39,083 bases of DNA from Candidatus Bathyarchaeota archaeon (GCA_016927895.1 JAFGLT010000048.1:1-39083), one strand, 5' to 3'. Shown: positions 24,596-32,582, counted from the stretch's first letter. Notes: generated from the sequence alone by a model not told the origin. Translations and numbers: made by a program.

Positions 24596-24646
24596 AGAAA
24601 ATATTTAAAGCGAGGTTAATCTGCTAAAATCTATGTTCAGGAGATA
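24596..24646 (+). promoter_or_regulatory. Promoter and ribosome site for aspartate kinase
   Basis: TATTTAAAG at about 24602-24610 is a strong archaeal TATA match. CAGGAGAT at about 24638-24645 precedes the TTG at 24653. The expected start site is near 24632, just before the ribosome site. Confidence 0.5.
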
Positions 24647-24652
24647 TGGGCT

Positions 24653-26035
24653 TTGAAGAAGAAGCTTTCAGTGGCAAAATTCGGCGGCAGCCTTTTAGAT
24701 GTACACGGAAAAGGGCTTGCTAAAATCATTAATCGCGTAAAAGAGCTTAAAGAAAAAGACGCTGTAGGCCCAATAACAGTCTTCTCAGCGCCTATGGGCT
24801 GCACCGACGCGCTCATCAGCATAGGAGAATCATACGCTCGCTCAACGCAGGTTTCTCTTGACCCTGTTTTCAAGGTTTACGACCACATCGCAAAGCTCCA
24901 CGTTAAAGGAAGGTTCCTCAAGGAAGCTCAAGCCGAAATTGCCAGTTACAAACGACAGACGCAGTATGCTCTGGCTTCTGTAAATAAGCGTTTCAGTGGC
25001 AACGTGAAAGCAAAGGTTCTTACTCTAGGCGGGGAGCTTGCCATGTCTACGATGGCAGAGTATATCCTGAAGAGTAACGGTGTGGATTCTTGTGGTGTTT
25101 CCGTGCATAACTGGCCGATCGTTACGGATGACAATTTTGATGATGCGACGCCGAATTACGAACTGAGCAAGAAACGGGTTAACACGTTAATTGAGCCTTT
25201 GGAAGAGGGCAGGGTTGTTTCGTTAGCGGGTTTCCTTGGCGTAACGGCGGATGGTCTTGAAACCGTGTTGGGCAGAGGTGGTTCAGACCTCACAGCGGTT
25301 TTCACCTCGTGCCTCCTTAAAGGTCGCTACCAGACGGAGACGCTCCTGTTCAAGGATGTGCCAGTGCAAAGCGCTGACCCTAAAGTTGTGAAAGGGCAAA
25401 AAACCGAACATGTGGCTGCGCTTACTTACAATGAGGCTCACAAGGCGTCAATGATGGGTATGAAAATCCTGCAGAGCCCCGCAATTGCGGTGGCTAGACG
25501 GTGCCTGCAGCCTTTACGGGTAGTTCCAATAGACAATCCTGAAGAATACTCGGTGATTCAGTCTGAGATAAAAGGCGGAGAAGTAGTGAAGTGCTTGACG
25601 GGCAAGGCTGGTTGCGCCATTCTTTCTATGAACGACGAGAAAAGCCGTTCTCTGGAAGACTCATTGAGAATCTGGGAGAAACGCAACGACTTCATGGACT
25701 TAGGCGCTGAAACCCTAGAGACAGGTGAGAGAATCAGGGACTTCCTGTTCTTAGACTCGGATTTTCTAAGGAAAAACGAGGAGAAGCTGAAAGGCTTTGA
25801 CGAGAACTTGAAAATAGAATACGGTTTAGGCGTGGTCACATTAATCGGCGACAGGATGAAAGACTCCGCAGGCGTAGCTTCCATTGCTATAGGCGCCATA
25901 TCCGGAATCAACATAAAACGGGGAATTTTTGCGCCTCACACATCCCAAATAATAATAGTGGTGGAAGAAAAAAACGTTAAAGCCACCGTAGCAGCTATCC
26001 ACCTTAAGAAAACCGAAATGAACAACTCTCCGTGA
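24653..26035 (+). CDS. lysC: Aspartate kinase
   Basis: The 460-residue protein starts with KKLSVAKFGGSLL, the amino-acid kinase nucleotide motif, and carries TLGGELAMSTMAEYI, LAGFLGVTADGLETVLGRGGSDLTAV and a C-terminal ACT region (YGLGVVTLIGDRMKDSAGVAS). Aspartokinase phosphorylates L-aspartate, feeding lysine, threonine and methionine synthesis. The ACT domain suggests end-product feedback. Start is TTG at 24653 after GGAGAT. It stands alone with its own promoter, next to unrelated genes. The symbol lysC is a convention; which amino acid regulates it is not known. Confidence 0.88.
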   Translation: MKKKLSVAKFGGSLLDVHGKGLAKIINRVKELKEKDAVGPITVFSAPMGCTDALISIGESYARSTQVSLDPVFKVYDHIAKLHVKGRFLKEAQAEIASYKRQTQYALASVNKRFSGNVKAKVLTLGGELAMSTMAEYILKSNGVDSCGVSVHNWPIVTDDNFDDATPNYELSKKRVNTLIEPLEEGRVVSLAGFLGVTADGLETVLGRGGSDLTAVFTSCLLKGRYQTETLLFKDVPVQSADPKVVKGQKTEHVAALTYNEAHKASMMGMKILQSPAIAVARRCLQPLRVVPIDNPEEYSVIQSEIKGGEVVKCLTGKAGCAILSMNDEKSRSLEDSLRIWEKRNDFMDLGAETLETGERIRDFLFLDSDFLRKNEEKLKGFDENLKIEYGLGVVTLIGDRMKDSAGVASIAIGAISGINIKRGIFAPHTSQIIIVVEEKNVKATVAAIHLKKTEMNNSP

Positions 26036-26142
26036 TGAACACTAAACCCATTCTGTTGAAAGTTTTTTGGAAACTGACAGCGGCCTCTGAAAAGTGTTTG
26101 CCAGCCATCAGGACGTTTAGCTCTTGCGTAGAGCTGAAATTT

Positions 26143-26268
26143 TTAGAAAGTAGACTCTGGTATAAATCGGCTCCAGGCGTCAGGATTCTGGTATCTCACT
26201 GCGGGTCCTTCTTCGTACATAGCCTCTAAACATTTTATGAAATCCTTTCGTGTTAGTCGTTTGCTCAT
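26143..26268 (-). CDS. Putative 41-residue small protein
   Basis: A 41-codon frame reads MSKRLTRKDFIKCLEAMYEE and continues with GPAVRYQNPDAWSRFIPESTF to TAA at 26143-26145. The composition is that of a normal soluble protein, and AAAGTGA sits a few bases before the ATG. A TATA-like TTTATATT near 26299-26306 is about 35 bp upstream, giving a leader of about 10 nt. An overlapping plus-strand frame (from 26032) looks like noise by comparison. It is too short for recognisable domains. It faces the 3' end of aspartate kinase and diverges from the zinc-ribbon gene at 26376. Confidence 0.45.
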   Translation of the reverse strand: MSKRLTRKDFIKCLEAMYEEGPAVRYQNPDAWSRFIPESTF

Positions 26269-26375
26269 TGTTGTTCACTTTACATTAACGCCTTGAATCG
26301 TAATATAAACTAATTTTCTATGGTAAGCATATATCAAAAACCGTAATATGCAGCGCGTTTAAGGGCAAAATTAAA

Positions 26376-26747
26376 TTGCGAGATGCTACACCACAAATAA
26401 ATGTGAAAATCCTAACGATATTAGGCGCCATTGCTGTAGCTGTTTTATTCTTTTTCGGGGTAATCTTCGCCATAGCCGCCTCGGTTCAGGCACCTCTAAC
26501 AAGGCTAAGCGCCAGCTTAATCCTGTTCGCCGTCGGCATTGCGATAGCCTACTACATAACTCGCAAACCAAAAACCGTTGTTCACCAAGTAGAACTATCC
26601 GGGCGAATGAAAGCTGCCCCCCTTAAATGCCCCAACTGCTCAGCTTCAATCGACGTAAACCAGATTAAAATAGTGTCAGGGGTTCCCTACGCCACATGCA
26701 CCTACTGCGGAAACACCTTTGAAGTAACCGAGGAGCCAAAATGGTGA
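26376..26747 (+). CDS. Two-helix membrane protein with C-terminal zinc ribbon
   Basis: The 123-residue protein has two helices (about residues 11-36 and 43-61) and a cytoplasmic zinc ribbon, LKCPNCSASIDV then YATCTYCGNTFEV. The start is TTG at 26376 with AAGGGC upstream, or GTG at 26403. It overlaps the DUF2207-like gene by 7 bp and is the first member of the three-gene operon that ends with a radical SAM enzyme. Similar zinc-ribbon membrane proteins are common in archaea and have no assigned role. Its position suggests it assembles with or regulates the DUF2207-like protein. Confidence 0.6.
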   Translation: MRDATPQINVKILTILGAIAVAVLFFFGVIFAIAASVQAPLTRLSASLILFAVGIAIAYYITRKPKTVVHQVELSGRMKAAPLKCPNCSASIDVNQIKIVSGVPYATCTYCGNTFEVTEEPKW

Positions 26748-28375
26748 AAAAAAGCTTTCACCTCTTAATAATCACGTTCACCATAGTTTTCGCTCTGGTA
26801 GCTGTAAGCGCCGTTAACGCCCAGGGTCGGGTCTACCACATTGACCATGAATGGGTTAAAATCTGGATAAACCAAGACGGAACCATCGACTTATTCTACG
26901 ACATGAGCTTAACGCTTGATTCTGGTCCAAACATAAACTATTTGTTTATCGGTCAGCCACAAGGCGACTTCACTATTGGCGAAGCAGTCGACCAGTATGG
27001 TCACTCTTTGACGACGTTTGACGAGAGTTCTGGAAGCGACTACAAAGTACGGGTCAACCTTTACCAGCCGTTAAGTGCTGGGAACACGGTCAGGTTTAAT
27101 TTAACCACGAACGTAGCCAGCATGGTGTGGGAGGACACGGATAACAAGGGGAACGTGGGCATGCAGTTTACCCCAACGTGGTGGGAGCAGGCAAGCGTTA
27201 ACAACCTTCGTGTGCTGGTTATTTTGCCTGCAGGCGTAAAAAGCGACATGGTTAAGACCACTGAGGTTGAATGGGATAACACGGTGGTTGAGGATGACCG
27301 CTTAGGGGTTTACTGGGAAACACAGAACCTCAGACCAGACGAGCGGTATCCTGTAGGTGTTTCTTTTCCCGCTGAGTACGTGGAGAACTACGAGACGCAG
27401 TCCAGAGGCATAACAGCGTTCTTTCAAGACTTCGGGTTAATACTGTTCGCAGCTGTTTTCGGCGTTATCATAATAGTCGCCGTTATCTACGCGGCAAGCA
27501 AAAAATCTTACCTGTCGCCCCAAGTTAGCATGGAAACTCTTGGAATAAGGCGCGGCTTAACAGCGGTTGAAGCTTCTTACCTGCTTGACATGAAGCCCCC
27601 GCAAATCGTAACCGAAATCCTCTACAGCTTGCTACAGAAAAGAGCTGTGTGGGTCGAATCAACTAACCCCTCACTTAAACTCAGAATAATGCCTTCGTTC
27701 AAAAACAAAACAGGAACCGACGAAAACCCGCTACGCTACTACGAAATTGATTTTCTTCACGCGTTAAAGGATGATGGCGCTCTAGACGAGGCTAAACTGG
27801 CACACACCGTGATGTTTCTCAGAGACACTGTAGAGCAGAAGCTGCGCGGGTACAGCCGACGCGACACAGTGGACTACTATAGGAAAATTGTGGCGAAAGC
27901 GTGGTCACAAGTTGAGCAAGCTGGCACGGCTGACTTGACCTCAAAAGCGTACGATGAGCAACTGCTGTGGCTTATGCTTGACCCGAACCATCAGTCCCGC
28001 ACAGAAACAACGTTCCGCAACCGCACCTTCAACCCAAGCCCTCTGTGGTTCTGGTACTGGTACGGCTACCGCCATTACAATCCGCATCCCACGTACAAAC
28101 CAAATGTTGACGCGCCAGCCAAAGCCGCTCAACCCCCAAAGATTCCAGGCGCAGAGTTCGCAAACAACATCGCCACCGCCGTGGAAAAAACCTCAAGCAA
28201 CATCGTAACAGACATCGAAAAATTCGCTAACGCTATACTTCCAGTCCAAACCCAGAAGGCGTCGCATGCACCTGCCCATGGCGACTCTGGATGTGTCTGT
28301 GCCTGTGCCGCTTGTGCCTGTGCCTGCGCGTGTGTTTCATGTGCTTGCGCGTGTGCAGGGGGAGGTGTCGGCTGA
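26741..28375 (+). CDS. DUF2207-like membrane protein with ten-cysteine Cys-Ala C-terminal tail
   Basis: The 544-residue protein has a signal peptide (residues about 5-28, ending VNAQG), an extracytoplasmic beta-rich domain to about 225, one membrane helix (230-252) and a cytoplasmic part. This is the layout of DUF2207 proteins. After the helix come a globular region beginning ETLGIRRGLTAVEASYLL, an aromatic stretch PLWFWYWYGYRHYNPHP and finally a tail of ten cysteines between 518 and 538, mostly alternating with Ala, ended by GGGVG. The tail should face the cytoplasm. DUF2207 proteins often end in Gly/Ser-rich runs; a Cys-Ala run is unusual. The radical SAM-SPASM gene starts 2 bp after the stop, and its ribosome site lies within the last codons, so the tail is a likely modification substrate. 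Function is otherwise unknown. Confidence 0.72.
   Translation: MVKKSFHLLIITFTIVFALVAVSAVNAQGRVYHIDHEWVKIWINQDGTIDLFYDMSLTLDSGPNINYLFIGQPQGDFTIGEAVDQYGHSLTTFDESSGSDYKVRVNLYQPLSAGNTVRFNLTTNVASMVWEDTDNKGNVGMQFTPTWWEQASVNNLRVLVILPAGVKSDMVKTTEVEWDNTVVEDDRLGVYWETQNLRPDERYPVGVSFPAEYVENYETQSRGITAFFQDFGLILFAAVFGVIIIVAVIYAASKKSYLSPQVSMETLGIRRGLTAVEASYLLDMKPPQIVTEILYSLLQKRAVWVESTNPSLKLRIMPSFKNKTGTDENPLRYYEIDFLHALKDDGALDEAKLAHTVMFLRDTVEQKLRGYSRRDTVDYYRKIVAKAWSQVEQAGTADLTSKAYDEQLLWLMLDPNHQSRTETTFRNRTFNPSPLWFWYWYGYRHYNPHPTYKPNVDAPAKAAQPPKIPGAEFANNIATAVEKTSSNIVTDIEKFANAILPVQTQKASHAPAHGDSGCVCACAACACACACVSCACACAGGGVG
28289..28357 (+). repeat. Low-complexity Cys-Ala codon repeat
   Basis: TGT/TGC codons alternate mainly with GCN codons across residues 517-539 of the DUF2207-like protein: ten Cys codons, ten Ala codons, two Val and one Ser, plus the opening Gly. 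The TGTGCC/TGCGCG pattern makes the other plus frame Cys-rich too. Such repeats can expand or contract by slippage, so tail length may vary among strains. Confidence 0.85.
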
Positions 28376-28377
28376 AA

Positions 28378-29724
28378 ATGAGTTTCCTGAGAAAAGCGCT
28401 GCGACCGCCCAGAGTTCCTCAGGGACGCTACACTTACCGTGGGAAGGGCGAGTTTGCGGGCATGTCGCTTCAGTTGCGCGTCCAACCTGACGGGCGCGGG
28501 GTCATGGTGATAAACGCGAACACTGTGCTTCACTTGAACGAGACGGCGTCGGCTTACACTTACTACTTAATGCAGGGTCTGCCTGAAACCGAGGTGCTGA
28601 AGCAGATTCGCCGCATGTACCGCGTGAACGTAGCAAAAGCAAGAGCAGACTACGCAAAACTCGTCTATACGATTAGCACGCTGGCTCGAACCGAGAAAAT
28701 ATGCCCAGTATCTTTTCTTGAAGTGGAGAAAGAGGAACCTTTCAGCTACCAGTATACAGCGCCGTTACGTATGGATTTGGCGCTTACTTTCAAGTGCCCG
28801 AACAACTGCATTCACTGCTACGCTGGTGGACCCCACGAAACCTCAGAGCTAAACACCAGCCAGTGGAAAGAAGTGATAGACCGCCTAAGCGAAATCGGTG
28901 TTTTCATCGTAACATTCACAGGCGGCGAGCCGACGTTGCGCGAGGACCTGCCAGAACTGCTGCAATACGCCCAGAACAAGGGCATGGTTACTGGGTTAAT
29001 AACTAACGGGCGGAAGCTGAAGGACAAGGAGTATGTGCAAGCTCTGGAGAAGGCTGGCTTAGATTTTGTGCAGGTAACTCTTGAGTCGCATAAGCCTCAA
29101 ATTCACGATTTGATGACTGCAGCGGAGGGAAGCTGGAAGGAAACAGTGGTTGGAATAAAAAACGCGGTAAGCTCGCAGATGTATGTGACCACTAACACCA
29201 CGCTGAGTAACTATAATGCTCAAGATTTCCTGAGAACCATTGACTACATTCAGGAGCTTGGTGTGGCGGCTTTTGGCTGCAACAGCCTCATCTATTCGGG
29301 CAAGGCAAACGCGGTCAGCCAAGAATTCGCTTTACCCATTGAGGAGCTGAAACCGCTTCTGGCGAGGGTGCGTGATAAAGCTCTGCAGCTTAACCTGAAG
29401 TTTCTGTGGTATACGCCAACACAGTATTGCCGTTTTGACCCTGTTCAGCTGGGTTTGGGCGTAAAATCTTGTACAGCAGCCATGATAAACATGTGTGTGG
29501 GGCCAAACGGAGATGTTTACCCGTGCCAAAGCTACTTTGAGAGTCTAGGCAACATTCTCGTTGACAAGTGGGCGCAAATCTGGAATCACCCTCTCGCCGT
29601 GAAGATTCGAAACAGAGAGTACGTGGAGCCTAAATGCAAAGACTGCCCTCAACTGCAAGTGTGCGGCGGAGGTTGCCCCCTAGAATTGCAAGATAAAAAA
29701 TACATTTGCGGTCAGACGTCTTAG
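28378..29724 (+). CDS. Radical SAM/SPASM enzyme with N-terminal PqqD-like (RRE) domain
   Basis: From the ATG at 28378 (GGAGGTG about 10 bases upstream, inside the previous gene) the protein has 448 residues. Residues about 48-105 resemble a PqqD-type peptide-recognition domain (ANTVLHLNETASAYTYYLM, then a helical end). The radical SAM motif is C140-x3-C144-x2-C147 with GGEP at 182-185. The C-terminal SPASM cysteines are C365, C373, C383, then C420-x2-C423-x5-C429-x3-C433 and C444, an exact SPASM spacing. Enzymes of this layout use radical chemistry on ribosomally made peptides, for example forming thioether or C-C links. The adjacent gene encodes a Cys-Ala tail. A Cys-rich extension open upstream of the ATG is just another frame of that repeat. 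Confidence 0.88.
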   Translation: MSFLRKALRPPRVPQGRYTYRGKGEFAGMSLQLRVQPDGRGVMVINANTVLHLNETASAYTYYLMQGLPETEVLKQIRRMYRVNVAKARADYAKLVYTISTLARTEKICPVSFLEVEKEEPFSYQYTAPLRMDLALTFKCPNNCIHCYAGGPHETSELNTSQWKEVIDRLSEIGVFIVTFTGGEPTLREDLPELLQYAQNKGMVTGLITNGRKLKDKEYVQALEKAGLDFVQVTLESHKPQIHDLMTAAEGSWKETVVGIKNAVSSQMYVTTNTTLSNYNAQDFLRTIDYIQELGVAAFGCNSLIYSGKANAVSQEFALPIEELKPLLARVRDKALQLNLKFLWYTPTQYCRFDPVQLGLGVKSCTAAMINMCVGPNGDVYPCQSYFESLGNILVDKWAQIWNHPLAVKIRNREYVEPKCKDCPQLQVCGGGCPLELQDKKYICGQTS

Positions 29725-29821
29725 CTGTTTGTTTCCCTCATAGACATCACAACTCATTTTAGTGCATAGAACGTTACCTATGAAAGTCATAAGGGAAACG
29801 GCAAGCTAGAAGTGAAAACGG

Positions 29822-31066
29822 TTGCAGACGGCAGACAAAAGCAAGCATAGGCTCGTGGTTTTCGACGTTGAAGGAGTGCTGATCCCAAAAAACCGTTTCA
29901 TCTTTGATGTAGGCAAAAGCCTAGGCCTTCCTCGCCTGCTGAAAATGCTTTTCATTGGCTTTCTGTACGGCGCAGGCTTTCTTGCGTTGAAGTCGGCGCT
30001 GAAACGCATATTCAAAATTATGCAGGGCATTAAAATCAAGGAGCTCATTCAGATTTTCGATGAAATCCCTTCAAAGCCTCAATTGCAGAGCCTTTTTGCT
30101 CAACTTAAGCTCAGAGACTGCAAAATCGCGTTGATAAGTTCAGGAATACCCACAGTTATTGTTGAGAAAATGGCCAACACGCTTGGAGCAGACTACGCTG
30201 TGGGCATAGAAGTCGGCGTTAACGATGACGCGTTGACAGGCGAAATTTGGGGCGACGCCATAGAACCTAATGGAAAACGCACAGTCCTAACGAGGATATT
30301 AGATGCTGAAGGGCTGAACTTAGAAGACTGTGTGGTGGTCGCAGACGACAGGAACAACAGTTGTATCTTTCTCTCTGGAATGCAGAAGATAGGGTATAAC
30401 CCGGACTTTGTGTTGCGCGTCAAGGCTGACACTGTTGTAACTGGCAAATTACCTAAGATTCTGCCCGTAATCGATGGTAAACCGAAACAGCGATCTCCTC
30501 CGTCAAAGAACGACCTGTTAAGAGAGGCCATTCATGCTTCTGGTTTTTTTGTTCCAGTCCTATCTGGCTTAGCGGGCGTTTACCCAATTGCATTGATGAT
30601 TTGCGTGGTGAGCGCGCTTTATGCTTTGTCTGAGCTGTTGCGGATGTACAGGAAAAACCTGCCCGTTATATCGGCGATAACGCGTAACGCGGCGTTACCG
30701 ACGGAACTGTACGAGTTCACTGCGGCTCCCCTTTACTTCGCCGCAGGCATACTGCTAACGTTGCTGCTGTTTCCTGCACCAGTGAACGGCGCCGCCATTG
30801 CCATATTCACTCTAGGCGATAGTACTGCCTCACTTTTCGGAGGATTAATCTCTAAAAAGCCGTTACCCTTTAACAAAGGCAAAACGTTAGAGGGTTCGCT
30901 GTTCGGTTTCTTTTTTGCTTTTTTGGCGGGAGCATTTTTTCTGTCGCCAGTGCTGGCGTTAATTGCCGCTGCAGTTGCCATGGCTATTGAGAGCTTGCCC
31001 TTGCCCGTAAACGATAACATTCTGATACCGTTAGGCGCAGGCTTGGCGTTAATGCTTATGATTTAA
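29822..31066 (+). CDS. HAD phosphatase fused to dolichol-kinase/CDP-transferase-like membrane domain
   Basis: Residues 1-210 are a HAD phosphatase: motif I FDVEGVL (Asp15, Glu17 replacing the usual second Asp), motif II SSG at 106-108, Lys152 and motif IV VVADDRNN (Asp175, Asp176). Residues about 236-414 are membrane-embedded, with IFTLGDSTASLFGG then KKPLPFNKGKTLEGS (Asp333, Lys354, Glu357), typical of the SEC59/dolichol kinase and phosphatidate cytidylyltransferase-like group. The fusion suggests processing of a polyprenyl or lipid phosphate. TTG at 29822 is assigned, with an in-frame GTG at 29813 as alternative. It overlaps the ATL-like gene on minus by 4 bp. Confidence 0.82.
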   Translation: MQTADKSKHRLVVFDVEGVLIPKNRFIFDVGKSLGLPRLLKMLFIGFLYGAGFLALKSALKRIFKIMQGIKIKELIQIFDEIPSKPQLQSLFAQLKLRDCKIALISSGIPTVIVEKMANTLGADYAVGIEVGVNDDALTGEIWGDAIEPNGKRTVLTRILDAEGLNLEDCVVVADDRNNSCIFLSGMQKIGYNPDFVLRVKADTVVTGKLPKILPVIDGKPKQRSPPSKNDLLREAIHASGFFVPVLSGLAGVYPIALMICVVSALYALSELLRMYRKNLPVISAITRNAALPTELYEFTAAPLYFAAGILLTLLLFPAPVNGAAIAIFTLGDSTASLFGGLISKKPLPFNKGKTLEGSLFGFFFAFLAGAFFLSPVLALIAAAVAMAIESLPLPVNDNILIPLGAGLALMLMI

Positions 31067-31536
31067 ATTCCAACTAACGCTTCTTCATAGTTTAGAACCT
31101 TGAATTTTTTGCCCTTCTTGATCACCGTGTGCCCTTCCCGCTCTAACCGTAGCTTTTGAGCTTCTGCGCCGCCGGGGTATTTTTCGTTCAAGACGCCGCT
31201 GGTCTTTAAGGTGCGCCAGTAAGGCGTGATGTCCTTCTCACCGCTTTGTTCTCGCTCTTCTGCAGCGTTTGCTGCGACCCAAGCGAAGATGCCCGTGGTC
31301 ATGGGGCAGCCGATTGTAGCTTTGTGTTTCCTGGCAAGGGCGGTGCGGATGTCGTTGATTGTGGTGAGTTTTCCCGCTGGGACTTTCCTCATTAACTCGT
31401 ACACTTCGATTGGTGAGGGTATAACTATGGTGCCTGTGCCCCAGCGTTTACTCAGTTTATCAGTGATTTTCTCAACTTTGGGAAGCCCTTTGCTTTCGTT
31501 CAGCTTTTCAACCCATGTTGTTTTCTTTTTCGGCAT
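31063..31536 (-). CDS. Alkyltransferase-like (ATL) DNA-binding protein, MGMT fold
   Basis: I place the start at ATG 31536 (157 residues); a TATA-like ATTAAAAA near 31563-31571 would start transcription near 31543. The C-terminal 110 residues have the MGMT DNA-binding fold: YELMRKVPAGKLTTINDI, IGCPMTTGIFAWVAANAAEE and YPGGAEAQKLRLEREGH. Where MGMT has PCHR, this protein has PYWR (105-108), so the acceptor cysteine is missing. ATL proteins bind alkylguanine in DNA without repairing it and hand the site to excision repair. The first 40 residues are an extra Lys-rich segment. A repair role fits, but the family also contains unstudied proteins. Confidence 0.8.
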   Translation of the reverse strand: MPKKKTTWVEKLNESKGLPKVEKITDKLSKRWGTGTIVIPSPIEVYELMRKVPAGKLTTINDIRTALARKHKATIGCPMTTGIFAWVAANAAEEREQSGEKDITPYWRTLKTSGVLNEKYPGGAEAQKLRLEREGHTVIKKGKKFKVLNYEEALVGI

Positions 31537-31602
31537 AAACTCGCCTAATGTGAAAATCGCAAAGTTTTTAATCAATTTTTCTCTGAAAACGCATCGGCTA
31601 CC

Positions 31603-31863
31603 TTATTTGGGTGTGTTTTGCGTATTTATCAAATCGAGTTTTTGTTGGTGTGAAAGCTTTTTTAATGCTCTTTCACGTTTCATGGCTTTAGCCCGCGAGT
31701 CAAAAAGTTCAACATAAGCAACCTGTTCAGGTTTATGCATTCTTGTGTATCTGGCACCTTTACCGCTTTCATGAAGCTTCGTCCGCTCCTCCAAATTCTT
31801 GGTGTAACCAGTATAGAAGCTTCCATCACTGCACAGGAGAATGTAAACGTAGAACGGCAACAA
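31603..31863 (-). CDS. GIY-YIG family nuclease-like protein (UPF0213/YhbQ type)
   Basis: The 86-residue protein is a single GIY-YIG domain. FYVYILLCSDGSFYTGYTKNLEER carries the two motif halves (VYI and YTG), followed by HESGKGARYTR with the conserved Arg and by a VELFDSRAKAMKRERALKKL helix with its Glu. The start is TTG at 31863. Bacterial relatives such as YhbQ are stand-alone nucleases thought to act in DNA repair. It lies between the ATL-like protein and a PD-(D/E)XK-like protein, so three DNA-metabolism candidates are clustered here. Confidence 0.88.
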   Translation of the reverse strand: MLPFYVYILLCSDGSFYTGYTKNLEERTKLHESGKGARYTRMHKPEQVAYVELFDSRAKAMKRERALKKLSHQQKLDLINTQNTPK

Positions 31864-31881
31864 CGTTAACGCTCCCAGAGT

Positions 31882-32547
31882 TTAAGAATCCGAGTAATCA
31901 GAGAGCATACCTCTGTGTAATGCGCGTTTCATGTAGGTTTCCGGGTCTATTTCTTGAACTTTCGCTTGGTCAACGTCTATAATGTAGATTTCTTGTATGC
32001 GAGCGTTCTGGATTTCCTCTTCAGTTACAGGCGGGTTTTGGTAGTACTCGTCGCAGAGCTTCTTGATGGATTTGATTTCTTCTGGTGTTCTTTTTCTCGG
32101 TGGCTTGGCTAAAGCGCGTGGAAAAGGCAGTATGTAGTGAGGTGGCATGCCCAGGGCGAATTTTCCGGCGAAACTGTTGTACCTGATTATTTTGCTGGCT
32201 AAACGAGCTGATGTGTAAGTTAAGGGGCATAGGGCGTATTCCGGGGGGATGAAGCCTGTTTCTATTTCCACTATGAGGTTTCCGTAGCCTTTTATGGAGT
32301 ACAAGTCGCAGGTTAAGAGGTCGCTAAGCTGATATTCGAGCTGCACCTCGTAGCCTTTCAGGATGAGATATTTGGCGCAGACAAGTTCCATGACGGAATG
32401 ATTGATTTTCACAACGTTCTGCTTTTGGAGGTTAATCAGCCACTCCTTAAGCATGTTTAGTTTATTCTCAACCTCTTTCTCCACGTCAAGTGTAAGCCGC
32501 GACATTAAAGTAGTTAAATCCTGCTCGAATCTCTCCCTGCCGTTCAT
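31882..32547 (-). CDS. PD-(D/E)XK-like conserved archaeal protein
   Basis: The 221-residue protein starts with a long amphipathic helix, then HSVMELVCAKYLILKGYEV, a strand-turn CDLYSIKGYGNLIVEIETG and helical segments. Glu in the first helix, Asp in CDLY and E-x-E in VEIETG match the PD-(D/E)XK fold (RecB/Vsr-like restriction nuclease core). The C-terminal half has PPRKRTPEEIKSIKKL and YIIDVDQAKVQ. A TATA-like TTTAAATAA near 32573-32581 is about 27 bp upstream of the ATG, so the transcript is nearly leaderless. Family name is unknown to me; nuclease function is inferred from the motif pattern alone. Confidence 0.6.
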   Translation of the reverse strand: MNGRERFEQDLTTLMSRLTLDVEKEVENKLNMLKEWLINLQKQNVVKINHSVMELVCAKYLILKGYEVQLEYQLSDLLTCDLYSIKGYGNLIVEIETGFIPPEYALCPLTYTSARLASKIIRYNSFAGKFALGMPPHYILPFPRALAKPPRKRTPEEIKSIKKLCDEYYQNPPVTEEEIQNARIQEIYIIDVDQAKVQEIDPETYMKRALHRGMLSDYSDS

Positions 32548-32572
32548 AACTCATTTCCTTAACAGTTGATAC

Positions 32573-32582
32573 GGGCGAGTTA
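32573..32582 (-). promoter_or_regulatory. TATA box for PD-(D/E)XK-like gene
   Basis: TATTTAAATTT reads as TTTAAATA on minus, about 27 bp from the ATG at 32547. This is a textbook archaeal spacing for a leaderless transcript. Confidence 0.5.

Noticed and set aside
26032-26229. 65-codon plus frame overlapping the end of aspartate kinase
   Set aside because: It has no ribosome site of its own, the composition is unremarkable, and the opposite strand has a better small ORF with promoter and ribosome site.
28291-28377. N-terminal Cys-rich extension of the radical SAM protein starting at 28291
   Set aside because: It is the other reading frame of the Cys-Ala repeat. GGAGGTG and the ATG at 28378 give a normal start and the conserved domains begin after it.
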